From NCBI RefSeq assembly GCF_005503535.1, contig NZ_SCNN01000002.1, positions 310,001 through 374,000 of the forward strand: DNA of 64,000 nucleotides. Direction: 5' to 3'. Each line of letters starts with the position of its first letter. The stretch's first letter is position 1. Source of the stretch: Mesorhizobium comanense. Lineage in GTDB: Bacteria > Pseudomonadota > Alphaproteobacteria > Rhizobiales > Rhizobiaceae. The notes under the pieces were generated by a model. It searched no databases and had not been told where the DNA came from. It saw only the letters and a program-made list of their open reading frames with translations. This document shows, piece after piece, positions 36,057 through 44,859 of the stretch. The position numbers and the translations under genes are program-made.

Positions 36057-37703
36057 TCAGGACTTTCCGAGATAACGATCAAGAACATTTCGGGTGACGC
36101 GTTCGACCATCGGGTCTTGCCGCAGCAGGCCGGCCACCCATTCGCAGCTTCCGGCGTGGAACACCTCGCCCTTGCCACGGGGAAAATTGACGATCATGCC
36201 GTTGCTGCGTTTGACTTTTTCGAGACTGGCGTCGCTGCGGTCGCCAAACAGCGTTTCGGCGCTGAAGCGGCCGTCCTCATCGGTCAGGAACTGGTCCTCG
36301 ATGGGAATGTCGGCGCTTTCCTCGACCTGGCTTGCCATGCCGACAGCGAGAACCTGCAGGCCATCCGGCGCGCCGCTGGTCGCGGTCGGGTAGGGCAGGC
36401 CATCCCGTGTTTCGAAGTCGAGCCCGTCGACCTCGTAGCCATAGACGTGACTGTCGGCGCCGAGCAGGTCGCCATAATAGATGCCCGTGCCGGCAAAGGC
36501 CCAATGTTCGGGCCGATAGACGGGAAAGCCGCGGACGCCGCGTGGCGCGCAGCCACCCCAGCCCGCGTAAAGGCCGCGGGTGGCATTGAGCCCGAAAGTC
36601 TCGGCGCCCGGCCGGCCGATCTCGGGCGCTTCCCAGGAATTGGTGGCGCGCGTCACGTCGCCGTCGCGATAGATCGGGTCTTCTGCGCGGGCGCGATATT
36701 TGTAGCAGACCTGCCGGCGGCCTTCGTCCTCCAGACGCGTCTGCCACATGAAATTGCCGGCAAAGCGTGCCGCGTGACCGCCGCGCTCGACATAGAGGTC
36801 GACGGCGTCGCGCATTTCCCAGGTCCAGTATTCGTCATGGCCGACAAAGACCGCGCAGTCGTAGCCGTCCAGAATCTCGGGCGAGAAGTGCAGATCGTGC
36901 TGGCTGGCGAGGTCGATGGTGTAGCCGGCCCGTTCGGCGAAGCGGAACATATGGCTGTCATAGCTTGCCCAGCCCGAGGACGCGTACTTCTTGGAATGGC
37001 CGGTGGCGAGCGCCCATTCCATATGGGGGTAACGCGGCACGGTTTTTGGCGGCACCGCTACCTCCAGCGGCACGCGCGGCGCGTCCTTGGGCAGCACGGC
37101 GAAGCCGCGACACCAGGGACGCTGCGTCGACACGACCGGCGAATAGAGGTTGCGATCCGGCCCGGTGATGCCCTGATAGTGGTTGGAGCCGCCCCAGGTA
37201 TTGTAGGCGAGCCAGGTGCCCGTGGCCGCGACCTGCAGCACGCGGCCGGGCTTCTTGCCTGGCTGGGGAGAGACGATGAAGATGTGATGACTCTGGATCG
37301 GCTTGCCGTCGCGTCCGTCGGCCGTCAGCGTTATCCGGTAGGCTCCGGACGGCCAGTCGCCGCCGATGCGGAAGTCGAATGAGGCTTCCCAGCCGCAACC
37401 TTCTGCCGAGCATTGGTCCGGACTGTCCTGCCAGCGCGAGGCGATGCCCGACGTCTCGAACACTTTCGTCTCGCTGCCGCCATCGCGAAAGATCGTCATG
37501 CTGAAGGACGGCGCCGTCGAACTGACATGCAGCGTCACGGTCTCGCCGGCGCGATAGGAAAAGCGATCCGAGTAGCACCAGATCTCACCGCGTTCGCCAT
37601 CCATGCCCGGCCACTCATAGTAATGGCCGCGCACCGCGTGGCGGCGCTGCTCCGCTGTCAGTCCGAAATCGGGGAATTCGGTGGGCAATCTGGTCATCAT
37701 CAT
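36057..37703 (-). CDS. N,N-dimethylformamidase large-subunit-like protein
   Basis: A 548-residue cytosolic protein resembling the C-terminal domain family of the N,N-dimethylformamidase beta subunit. Visible features are a beta-rich N-terminal half (YSDRFSYRAGETVTLHVSS), NTWGGSNHYQG, VFVGHDEYWTWEMRDAV and NGMIVNFPRGKGEVFHAGSCEW at the end. It is shorter than the 760-residue DMFase subunit, and no small alpha subunit gene is nearby. Hydrolysis of some amide is plausible but unproven. It follows the ABC ATPase gene by 2 bp and precedes the aminotransferase. Confidence 0.75.
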   Translation of the reverse strand: MMMTRLPTEFPDFGLTAEQRRHAVRGHYYEWPGMDGERGEIWCYSDRFSYRAGETVTLHVSSTAPSFSMTIFRDGGSETKVFETSGIASRWQDSPDQCSAEGCGWEASFDFRIGGDWPSGAYRITLTADGRDGKPIQSHHIFIVSPQPGKKPGRVLQVAATGTWLAYNTWGGSNHYQGITGPDRNLYSPVVSTQRPWCRGFAVLPKDAPRVPLEVAVPPKTVPRYPHMEWALATGHSKKYASSGWASYDSHMFRFAERAGYTIDLASQHDLHFSPEILDGYDCAVFVGHDEYWTWEMRDAVDLYVERGGHAARFAGNFMWQTRLEDEGRRQVCYKYRARAEDPIYRDGDVTRATNSWEAPEIGRPGAETFGLNATRGLYAGWGGCAPRGVRGFPVYRPEHWAFAGTGIYYGDLLGADSHVYGYEVDGLDFETRDGLPYPTATSGAPDGLQVLAVGMASQVEESADIPIEDQFLTDEDGRFSAETLFGDRSDASLEKVKRSNGMIVNFPRGKGEVFHAGSCEWVAGLLRQDPMVERVTRNVLDRYLGKS

Positions 37704-37705
37704 AC

Positions 37706-38470
37706 TCAGGCGGACAGGTATTTCTTGAGGAAGGTGCGGGTGCGTTCCTTCTGTGGCGTGCGAAAGATTTCGGCCGGCGGGCCTTCCTCGACCACGACGC
37801 CGCCATCCATGAACAGCACCCGGTCGGCCACCTCGCCGGCAAAGCGCATTTCATGCGTTACGATGAGCATGGTCATATGCTCGGCGGCAAGCTGTTTCAT
37901 CACAGTGTTGACTTCGTCGACCAGCTCGGGGTCGAGCGCCGAGGTTGCCTCGTCGAACAGCATCACCTTGGGCTGCATGGCCAGCGCGCGGGCGATCGCG
38001 ACGCGCTGTTTCTGGCCGCCTGAAAGCCGCGACGGATAGGCGTCGATCTTTTCGGCCAGCCCGACCTTCGAGAGCAGGCTGTGCGCGAGCGCCTTGGCGT
38101 CGGTCTTCGGCATGCCTTTGAGGATCACCGGTCCCATGGTGATGTTCTCCAGCACGGTCAAATGCGGGAATAGGTTGAAGTGCTGGAACACCATGCCCAT
38201 CTGCTGGCGCACCTTGTTGATGTGCCGCTCGAAGGCCTGTCCGTGAAGGTTCTGGTTGACCTGCACCCCATCGAGCCAGACCTCGCCGCCATTCAGCGTT
38301 TCGAGGTGGTTGATCGAGCGCAGCAGCGTGCTCTTGCCCGAGCCACTCGGGCCGATGATGGCCACGATCTGTCCCCGCTCGACCGACAGGTCGATACCTC
38401 TGAGCACTTCGACCGCACCGAAGGATTTGCGCGCGCCGCGAACCTCGACCATTGGCTGCCGTGCGCTCAT
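37706..38470 (-). CDS. Polar amino acid ABC transporter ATP-binding protein
   Basis: A 254-residue ABC ATPase of the GlnQ/HisP family. Walker A is GPSGSGKST, the signature is [15 protein letters not shown], and Walker B is [14 protein letters not shown]. It energises import together with the two permeases and the binding protein encoded just upstream. Its ATG overlaps the permease stop by 4 bp. Substrate is likely a polar amino acid or a related amine or amide fed into the downstream enzymes. Confidence 0.95.
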   Translation of the reverse strand: MSARQPMVEVRGARKSFGAVEVLRGIDLSVERGQIVAIIGPSGSGKSTLLRSINHLETLNGGEVWLDGVQVNQNLHGQAFERHINKVRQQMGMVFQHFNLFPHLTVLENITMGPVILKGMPKTDAKALAHSLLSKVGLAEKIDAYPSRLSGGQKQRVAIARALAMQPKVMLFDEATSALDPELVDEVNTVMKQLAAEHMTMLIVTHEMRFAGEVADRVLFMDGGVVVEEGPPAEIFRTPQKERTRTFLKKYLSA

Positions 38471-39126
38471 CGGGAGACCTCCACATGCCGTTCAAACCGA
38501 TGCAGGGCGGCCTCCAGGATCAGGTTCAGGATGTAATAGAGCGCGGCGGCCGTGATGTAGAACTCGAACGGTCGGAAGGTCTCGCTGATCGCCAGCTGTG
38601 CCGAATGGACCAGTTCGGCGATGCCGATGACGGACACGATGGACGATTCCTTCAGCAGCGCAATGAGGTTGCCGCCGATCGGCGGCGCGGTGTTGCGGAT
38701 GGCCTGCGGTATCACGACGTAATGCAACGCCTGCCACTTGCCGAAGCCGATGCTGCGCGCGCCCTCGCTCTGGCCGGTATCGACCGCCACGATGCCGGCG
38801 CGGATGACATCGGCATTGTAGACGGCGAAGTGCAGGCCAAGTCCGATGATGCCGGCGGCCAGGGCGGGTATGTCGATGCCAACCTGAACCAGGCCGAAAT
38901 AGATGAGGAACAACTGCAGCAGCAGTGGCGTGCCCATGAACACCCACATGAAGGCGCGCACCGGATAGGCCAGGATCGCCGGGGCATAGAGGACGGCAAC
39001 GGCGAACAGGATGCCGAAGACGAAGCTGAGGATGCCCGCTGAAACCGTCAGAACCGCGGTCCACCAGGCGCCCGTGAGAAGAAGGTCCCAGTAGGGAACG
39101 ACAACGCTGAAATCGAGACCTTGCAT
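38467..39126 (-). CDS. Polar amino acid ABC transporter permease (second)
   Basis: A 219-residue HisM/GlnP-type membrane subunit. About five transmembrane helices are visible, with the [17 protein letters not shown] segment and the coupling loop around [17 protein letters not shown]. It pairs with the other permease gene 12 bp upstream to form a heterodimer. Overlap with the ATPase gene indicates one operon. Confidence 0.93.
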   Translation of the reverse strand: MQGLDFSVVVPYWDLLLTGAWWTAVLTVSAGILSFVFGILFAVAVLYAPAILAYPVRAFMWVFMGTPLLLQLFLIYFGLVQVGIDIPALAAGIIGLGLHFAVYNADVIRAGIVAVDTGQSEGARSIGFGKWQALHYVVIPQAIRNTAPPIGGNLIALLKESSIVSVIGIAELVHSAQLAISETFRPFEFYITAAALYYILNLILEAALHRFERHVEVSR

Positions 39127-39138
39127 CGTGCTCTCCTG

Positions 39139-39786
39139 TCAGGCGATGGCAAAGCGTTTGTCGAGCAGGTCGACGATGCGGGCGACGGCGTAGACCATGA
39201 TCATGTAGAGAAGTGCTGCAACGCCGAAGATCTCGAACGGCTTGTAGGTAGAGCCGATGAAGCGCTGGGCGGTGTAGGTCAGCTCAACGACCGAGATAGT
39301 CGACACCAGCGCCGAGCCCTTCAATAACGCGACGGTGTTGACGCCGAGTGGGCGGATCATCAATCGCGCCGCCTGCGGCAGTACGACCTTGCGCAAGGTC
39401 TGGAAGCGGCTGAAGCCGATGGTGCGCGCAGCCTCGGTCTGGCCCCGGTCGACCGCCATCACCGCGCCCCGGATCGATTCCGCCATATAGGCTCCGATGT
39501 TGAGGCCAAGGCCGATGACGCCAGCCGCGAACGGCTCCAGATTGATGCCGACCTGCGGGCCGCCGAAATAGAGCACGAACAGCTGGATCAGGCACGGCGT
39601 GCCGCGAAACAGGCTGACATAGACCGTGCCGATAGCCCGCAGGATCGCCGGTCTCGACATTTTGGCTGCCGCCGCGAATGCCGCCGCGACCAGCCCCAGG
39701 ATCAGGGCCAGTGCGGTCAGTTCCAGCGTCACCAGCGCGGCTTCCACGAAGAACGGGAAGACGCGCTGCATCAAGGAGAAATCCAT
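39139..39786 (-). CDS. Polar amino acid ABC transporter permease (first)
   Basis: A 215-residue HisQ/GlnP-type membrane subunit with SLFRGTPCLIQLFVLYFGG and the coupling loop VDRGQTEAARTIGFSRFQ. The ATG at 39786 (MDFSLMQRVF) is preferred over a TTG four codons upstream. It is the first membrane gene after the binding protein, from which it is separated by 65 bp. Confidence 0.92.
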   Translation of the reverse strand: MDFSLMQRVFPFFVEAALVTLELTALALILGLVAAAFAAAAKMSRPAILRAIGTVYVSLFRGTPCLIQLFVLYFGGPQVGINLEPFAAGVIGLGLNIGAYMAESIRGAVMAVDRGQTEAARTIGFSRFQTLRKVVLPQAARLMIRPLGVNTVALLKGSALVSTISVVELTYTAQRFIGSTYKPFEIFGVAALLYMIMVYAVARIVDLLDKRFAIA

Positions 39787-39851
39787 GGGATCGGCCAATC
39801 AACAACAGCGCATCGCCTCAGGCGGATCCGGCCGCCCGAGGCCGGATGAGA

Positions 39852-40634
39852 TCAGCGAATGTCGCTGCCGACCCACTGCTTGGAGATCTTCTCGTAGCTT
39901 CCATCGGCCATCATGTCGTCCAGCGCCTTCTGCATGGCGGCCTTGAGCTCGGGATTGTCCTTGCGGATGGCGATGCCGATGGCGACGCTGCCGCCTTCGA
40001 TGTTGGGTGTGTCGAGCTTGCGCACCTTCTCACCGGTTTCCTTGACGGCGACCATGACTGGAATGTTGTCGACGACGATGGCGTCGACGCGGCCGGCCTT
40101 CAGCTCCAGCAAGAGTTCCGGCAGGCCCTTGTAGGTGCGGACATCCCAGCCGCCCTGCTGGCGGGCCCATTTCTCGTGCGTCTCGCCGAGCGTCACGCCA
40201 AGGGTCTTGCCCTTGAGGTCGTCGAGGCTTTGCACCTTGGAATCCTGGCTCACGAAAACCGCGCGCCCGGCGTGATAATAGGGACCGACGAAATCGACCA
40301 CCTTCTCGCGCTCCGGTGTGATCGTCATCGAGCCGACCACGGTATCGTATTTGTTCGCGAGCAGCCCGGCGATGATGCCGTCCCAGGCGGTGGTGATAAT
40401 GGTGCCCTTGACGCCGATGCGCTCGGCGATCGCCTTGCCGATATCGGCGTCGAAGCCGACGACTTCGTTCTGGTCATTGACGAAGTTGAAGGGCGGATAC
40501 TGTCCGCTCATCGAAATCTTCAGCTCGCCGGCTGCCTTGATCTTTTCGAGATCGTCGGCCCGGGCCGTAGCCGTGTGGAAAGTCGATGCGAGCAGCAGCG
40601 CCGCCACGGCAATGCCGGAGAGTATCCTGTTCAT
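39852..40634 (-). CDS. Polar amino acid ABC transporter substrate-binding protein
   Basis: A 260-residue periplasmic protein of the family 3 solute-binding type. The signal peptide (LSGIAVAALLLASTFHTATARA) is followed by DLEKIKAAGELKISMSGQYPPF, and the signature GFDADIGKAIAERIG is present. The acidic and aromatic pocket residues fit an amino-acid-like ligand. It is the first gene of the minus-strand cluster, with a LysR-type operator at 40715-40735 about 80 bp upstream. Confidence 0.93.
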   Translation of the reverse strand: MNRILSGIAVAALLLASTFHTATARADDLEKIKAAGELKISMSGQYPPFNFVNDQNEVVGFDADIGKAIAERIGVKGTIITTAWDGIIAGLLANKYDTVVGSMTITPEREKVVDFVGPYYHAGRAVFVSQDSKVQSLDDLKGKTLGVTLGETHEKWARQQGGWDVRTYKGLPELLLELKAGRVDAIVVDNIPVMVAVKETGEKVRKLDTPNIEGGSVAIGIAIRKDNPELKAAMQKALDDMMADGSYEKISKQWVGSDIR

Positions 40635-40714
40635 ATGACGTCTGTCCTCTGGATGAAGCGGGAAGGCTTGTTTTTGGGAGGCTTTGGGGCGCTCTCCTGA
40701 CGCCGATGATTGCG

Positions 40715-40735
40715 TTTGCCGAAGCATTGCGCAAA
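40715..40735. promoter_or_regulatory. LysR-type operator (T-N11-A box)
   Basis: TTTGC (40715-40719) and GCAAA (40731-40735) form a perfect inverted repeat with exactly 11 bp between them, the classic LysR-regulator site. It lies between the divergently transcribed binding-protein gene and lysR gene, 81 bp from the former and 35 bp from the latter. This supports control of the catabolic cluster and autoregulation by the adjacent regulator. Confidence 0.65.
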
Positions 40736-40769
40736 TAGATAATGGAAATAGGGAGCATAGATTTCAGGA

Positions 40770-41729
40770 ATGGCTTTGCCTCGCCCCGAACGTCTGGTCT
40801 GGGACCTCGACTGGAACCTTCTGCGGACATTCGTCGTCATCGCCGAGGTCAAGAGCATCACCCGCGCTGCCGAGCGCCTCAACCTCAAGCAGCCCAGTGT
40901 CAGCAACGCCTTGCGACGGCTGGAGGACCGCGTCGGCCGTCGCCTGGTCGAGCGCGACGCCACGCGCTTCGAACTGACCGAGGTCGGTCGGCTGATCTAC
41001 GAGCAGAGCGTCGAGGTGTTCGGCTCCATATCGCAACTGCCGCTGCTGATGCGCGGCATCAGCGACGATGTCACCGGCCATGTCATGATCGCCACCGCCA
41101 GCCATGTCGTCTCGCCGCTGTTCGATCGTGCATTGGCGGAATTTCATCGCGACTATCCGCGCGCCAGCATCACCATCTCGGTCGCGGCAAGTACCGAAGT
41201 GGCCAAGCAGGTGAGGGAGCGCCGCGCCTCCTTCGGCATCTGCCTGGTCAGCCAGCGCGATCCCGCGCTGGATTACACCATGGTCTATCGTGAATTCTTC
41301 GGCTTCTTCTGCGGTCCGCGGCACAGGCTTTACGGCAAGACCGGCCTGGACCTTGCGGACCTGCGCGGCGAGCCTTCGGTATCCTTCCAGACCGATCATA
41401 TTTCGGACGCGTTGCGGCCGGTTGCCCTGCTGCGCAGCGAAGCCAGATTGAATGCCGACGTCCTCGGCGTCTCATCAAGTCTCGAGGAAGTACGGCGCAT
41501 GATCGTTGCCGGACTCGGTATCGGTCCGCTGCCGCTGCATGTCGCGCGGCGCGATGTGACGGACGGCATATTGTGGCGGCTGCCGCCCTATGATGCCCCG
41601 CCGGCGATCGATATCTTCCTGTTGACCAATCCCGACAAGGCGATGAACCGGGCCGAGAAGGCACTTCTGTCGGGGCTGCAGGCGCTGATCGCCGAAACGC
41701 CGCTCGACGAGCGCATCTACGACGCCTGA
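40770..41729 (+). CDS. LysR family transcriptional regulator
   Basis: A 319-residue LysR regulator. The N-terminal helix-turn-helix is at about residues 25-60 (SITRAAERLNLKQPSVSNAL), followed by a long linker helix and a two-lobed effector domain. It is transcribed away from the ABC transporter operon and is the obvious candidate for its control through the T-N11-A box. The inducer is unknown and probably equals or derives from the transported compound. Confidence 0.92.
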   Translation: MALPRPERLVWDLDWNLLRTFVVIAEVKSITRAAERLNLKQPSVSNALRRLEDRVGRRLVERDATRFELTEVGRLIYEQSVEVFGSISQLPLLMRGISDDVTGHVMIATASHVVSPLFDRALAEFHRDYPRASITISVAASTEVAKQVRERRASFGICLVSQRDPALDYTMVYREFFGFFCGPRHRLYGKTGLDLADLRGEPSVSFQTDHISDALRPVALLRSEARLNADVLGVSSSLEEVRRMIVAGLGIGPLPLHVARRDVTDGILWRLPPYDAPPAIDIFLLTNPDKAMNRAEKALLSGLQALIAETPLDERIYDA

Positions 41730-41744
41730 CCAGCCGGCACGGGC

Positions 41745-42161
41745 CTATTCGACCAGGAGGCTCGCCGCACGGCCGCGCATCGGTTCGTCCAGTGGCACCG
41801 ACTTCCGCGCGGCAAGGTCGAAGCGCACGCTGGTGGTGCGGCTCGATGCATGGATGATGCCGTCGAGCGATCCGGACATCACCTGTTCGAAGGTGATGGA
41901 GGTACGGCCGACCTTCACGACGTGCGAACGGATGGTTAGCAGCGACCCCGCCTTCGTTTCATGGCGATAGTCGATCTCGGTGCGCACGTCGGCCCATCCT
42001 ATCTGCGATCCCGAACTGGTCTCCTGTCCGGCGATATGGCCGAGGATATGGAAACTCGCATCATCGAACATCGCCGCGTAGTGGCGCACATTCATGTGCC
42101 CCATGACATCGCACATCCAGGGATGGGTCACGCCGACAAAAGTCACGAGGGCTTTGCTCAT
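41745..42161 (-). CDS. Acyl-CoA thioesterase, 4HBT hotdog family
   Basis: A 138-residue hotdog-fold protein. The N-terminal VTHPWMCDVMGHMNVRHYAAMFDDAS carries the catalytic Asp and the conserved His-x-N pattern of 4-hydroxybenzoyl-CoA-type thioesterases. The ATG at 42161 fits the domain start. It converges with lysR at 16 bp. The acyl-CoA substrate is not indicated by context. Confidence 0.87.
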   Translation of the reverse strand: MSKALVTFVGVTHPWMCDVMGHMNVRHYAAMFDDASFHILGHIAGQETSSGSQIGWADVRTEIDYRHETKAGSLLTIRSHVVKVGRTSITFEQVMSGSLDGIIHASSRTTSVRFDLAARKSVPLDEPMRGRAASLLVE

Positions 42162-42351
42162 CGATTGGTCCCGCAGGCTCGTTGAAGATGGCAAGGGCCA
42201 TATCGAAACATGCTCCGGCAGGCAAACGGGCGAGCAGCCCCGGGATTTCCGTCGAGGCGGGCGCGCTCCCATTCGCCGCCCGCGCCCTTGGCCATCTCGA
42301 GCAAACCATCTATCTCTGGAAATGGCGCGGTTTGCCGCCACGGGGTTTCGC

Positions 42352-42600
42352 ATGCTCAGGGTCCAGAAGGTCAAGGTCGACGATATCTACGTGCCCACCG
42401 CGCGCAGGAAGACGCTGCATCCAGAAACCGTCCGGCATCTCGCCGAGGACATACTGGAAAACGGCATGAAGACGCCGATCCAGGTCCGCCATGACGGCAA
42501 GCGTCATGTCCTGGTCGAAGGGCTGCACCGGCTGGAAGCGGCAAAATGGCTCGGCGAGTCGGAAATCGACGCCTATCTGGTGCAGGCCAAGCGCCACTGA
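42352..42600 (+). CDS. Stand-alone ParB-like N-terminal domain protein
   Basis: An 82-residue protein consisting only of a ParB/sulfiredoxin-like N-terminal domain: DDIYVPTARRKTLHPETVRHLAEDI, then GMKTPIQVRHDGKRHVLVEGLHRLEAAKWLG. The HTH and dimerisation domains of ParB are missing. An ATG at 42322 would add ten residues. Related short proteins bind nucleotides, and some act as nucleases or CTPases, but no function can be assigned here. Confidence 0.7.
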   Translation: MLRVQKVKVDDIYVPTARRKTLHPETVRHLAEDILENGMKTPIQVRHDGKRHVLVEGLHRLEAAKWLGESEIDAYLVQAKRH

Positions 42601-42670
42601 CGCGGACGCCTGCCAGCTTCTTGCGGTCCGGCAGTCCAAGATTTTTTCATCGGTATTGTCGGGCAACCCT

Positions 42671-42708
42671 GTGTTGGCTCGTCTTTGAGACGGAGATCAA
42701 GCCAACAC
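42671..42708 (+). promoter_or_regulatory. Bulged leader hairpin ahead of the SRPBCC gene
   Basis: GTGTTGGCTCGTCT (42671-42684) pairs with AGACG (42688-42692) and AGCCAACAC (42700-42708), giving a 14-bp stem with a 7-nt bulge. It ends just before the ribosome site GAGGAG (42710-42715) of the next gene. It could modulate translation or mRNA stability. No known riboswitch class is recognised. Confidence 0.4.
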
Positions 42709-42721
42709 CGAGGAGACCACC

Positions 42722-43207
42722 ATGACCACCAAGCTCGACATCACCCCGGCCAACGACCGCGAACTGGTCATTGCCCGCATCATCGATGCGCCGCGCCAGA
42801 ACGTTTACCGCTGCTGGGCCGACACCAGGCTTTTGACGCAATGGTTCGCGCCAAAGCCCTGGACCACGCCGCGCGCCGAAATGGATGTGCACACCGGCGG
42901 CTCGAGTTTTGTCGTCATGGCTGGTCCGGACGGCAATGAATTTCCCAATCACGGCGTGTTCCTCGACGTCGTTCCCGGCGAAAAGATCGTTTTCACCGAC
43001 GCCTACACCAAGGCTTGGGAGCCGTCGGAAAAACCGTTCATGACGGCGGTTCTGACCTTCGAGGATGAGGGCCAGGACAAGACCCGCTACACGGTCCGGG
43101 TCCGGCATTGGAGCGTGGCCGATCGCGAGCAGCACGAGAAGATGGGCTTTCACCAGGGCTGGAGCCAGTGCGCCGATCAACTTGAGGAACTCGCCATGAC
43201 GCTTTGA
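42722..43207 (+). CDS. SRPBCC domain protein, AHSA1 family
   Basis: A 161-residue START-like fold protein of the Aha1/AHSA1 type. The motif DAPRQNVYRCWADTRLLTQWFAPKPWTTP and the C-terminal QGWSQCADQLEELAM are typical. Such proteins bind hydrophobic ligands and often accompany ArsR regulators, but none is adjacent here. Translation starts at an ATG with GAGGAG 7 nt upstream, directly after a leader hairpin. Confidence 0.88.
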   Translation: MTTKLDITPANDRELVIARIIDAPRQNVYRCWADTRLLTQWFAPKPWTTPRAEMDVHTGGSSFVVMAGPDGNEFPNHGVFLDVVPGEKIVFTDAYTKAWEPSEKPFMTAVLTFEDEGQDKTRYTVRVRHWSVADREQHEKMGFHQGWSQCADQLEELAMTL

Positions 43208-43291
43208 TGGCGGCTGGGTCAGACCAGGGCGGAGACTCGGTACGAGGTGGTCGGCGAAACCGGATATCCGTCGACCATTTCTCGCCGAGCC

Positions 43292-43942
43292 CTATTCGGC
43301 ATCGATCTGGTTCTGGGGTGCCGCCTTCTGGAAAGCCGGCAGCGCCAGGCAGGCGGCATTGATGCGGGTGATCGTCGGGTAGGGCGTCAGGTCGACGCCG
43401 AAGCGGGCGTTGCTGGTGACCTGCGCGGCCAGGCAGATATCGGCCAGGCCCGGCAGGTCGCCATGGCAGAATGTTCCTGTCTGCGGCGACGAAGCCAGGA
43501 TCTTTTCAAGCGGCTGAAAACCTTCATTTACCCAGTGGCGGAACCAGTTGGCGATGTCCTCGTCGCCGGCGCCGAACAGAGTGCGCAGCGACGTCAGCAC
43601 GCGCAGATTGTTTACCGGATGGATGTCACAGGCGATCATCTGCGCCAGCATTCTCACGCGCGCCCGGCCGAGTGCGTCTTTCGGCAGCAGCGGCGGTTGG
43701 GCCAGTGTTTCGTCGAGGTATTCGATGATCGCCAGCGACTGGGTCAACAGCGTGCCTTCATCCAGCACCAGCGCCGGCACCAACCCTTGAGGATTGACCG
43801 CGAGATAGGCCGCCTCCAGATGCTCGCCATGGCGCAGATGATGCGGCACGTAGGTATAGCTCAGCCCCTTCATCTCCAGTGCGATCCGCACCCGGTATGA
43901 GGTGGATGAACGATAGTAATTGTGCAGGACGATATCGCTCAT
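43292..43942 (-). CDS. maiA: Maleylacetoacetate isomerase (zeta-class GST)
   Basis: A 216-residue zeta-class glutathione transferase. The SSTSYRVRIALEMKGL motif near residue 10 is the signature of maleylacetoacetate or maleylpyruvate isomerases, and NPQGLVPALVLDEG and QSLAIIEYLDE follow. The enzyme would convert maleylacetoacetate to fumarylacetoacetate in tyrosine or aromatic breakdown. A fumarylacetoacetate-hydrolase-family gene lies 11 bp upstream in the same operon, which supports the pairing. Confidence 0.88.
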   Translation of the reverse strand: MSDIVLHNYYRSSTSYRVRIALEMKGLSYTYVPHHLRHGEHLEAAYLAVNPQGLVPALVLDEGTLLTQSLAIIEYLDETLAQPPLLPKDALGRARVRMLAQMIACDIHPVNNLRVLTSLRTLFGAGDEDIANWFRHWVNEGFQPLEKILASSPQTGTFCHGDLPGLADICLAAQVTSNARFGVDLTPYPTITRINAACLALPAFQKAAPQNQIDAE

Positions 43943-43953
43943 GGCTCTGTCGT

Positions 43954-44652
43954 TCACGACTGCGGCTGACCGATGGTTATCTCGATCGTGCCGATGCCGT
44001 CGACGCCGCCGGTCATCGTCTCGCCCGGCTTGACCGCGCCGACACCGGCGGGCGTGCCGGTGAAGATCAGGTCGCCAGCTTGCAACTCGACGCCTTCGCT
44101 GCAAATCGAAACGATGTCCGCGATCGGCCAGATCAGTTCAGCGAGATCTGCATCCTGCCGGACCTTGCCGTCGACGGCGAGCCAGATGCGGCCCTTCGCC
44201 GGATGGCCTGACTTTCGTGCCGGCACAAGCGGCCCGCACGGCGCGGAACGGTCGAAGGCTTTTGACCAGTCCCAGGGCCGTGCCGCTTTCTTGGCCTCGT
44301 CCTGGAGATCGCGGCGGGTGAGGTCGATGCCGACGCCATACCCCCAGACATGGTCCAGCGCCCGCTCGCGCGGGATGCGGAAGCCAGCCTTGCCGATCGC
44401 TGCCACCAGTTCGATCTCGTGATGCAAATTGGCCGTCAGAGGCGGGTAGGGAATCGCGGTACCACTGTCGACTACCGCGTCGGCGGGCTTGGTGAAGAAG
44501 AACGGGGGATCGCGCTCGTCATTGCCGAACTCGCGGGCGTGCGCGGCATAGTTGCGGCCTACGCAGAAGATGCGGCGTATCGCAAAGCGGTCGGCCGACC
44601 CTTTGATGGCGACAGACGGCGTCGGTGTGACGGGAAAGACGAAGGCGGTCAT
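43954..44652 (-). CDS. Fumarylacetoacetate hydrolase family protein
   Basis: A 232-residue FAH-fold hydrolase. IFCVGRNYAAHAREFGND and LHHEIELVAAIGKAG (metal-binding Glu) are visible, then GYGVGIDLTRRDLQ and DLIFTGTPAGVG. Its length fits the short FAHD1/fumarylpyruvate hydrolase branch rather than the full 420-residue fumarylacetoacetase. With the zeta GST downstream it could complete a gentisate-type (maleylpyruvate to fumarylpyruvate) pathway. The ring-cleaving dioxygenase is not in the window. Confidence 0.88.
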   Translation of the reverse strand: MTAFVFPVTPTPSVAIKGSADRFAIRRIFCVGRNYAAHAREFGNDERDPPFFFTKPADAVVDSGTAIPYPPLTANLHHEIELVAAIGKAGFRIPRERALDHVWGYGVGIDLTRRDLQDEAKKAARPWDWSKAFDRSAPCGPLVPARKSGHPAKGRIWLAVDGKVRQDADLAELIWPIADIVSICSEGVELQAGDLIFTGTPAGVGAVKPGETMTGGVDGIGTIEITIGQPQS

Positions 44653-44859
44653 TGCAAGCCCTGAACTGATTTCAAACCGGGGCACCTTCGACCCATTTCG
44701 CGCAGCGAGCAAGGCGTCGCATTTCGTGCAGCGGAGGATTGCAAAAAGCCCTATAAGGAATCCGGATGGCGGCGGTAGACTATTTGGCAATAATCCGGTG
44801 ACGGGCGCGGGACTACGCTGTCCCAAGCAAATCGAAGAACAGGGGTTCGAACGAACGCC

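Noticed and set aside
42722..43207. The SRPBCC protein as the missing CoxG of the CODH-like system
   Set aside because: Its sequence is of the AHSA1 type rather than CoxG, and it is not adjacent to either cox locus.
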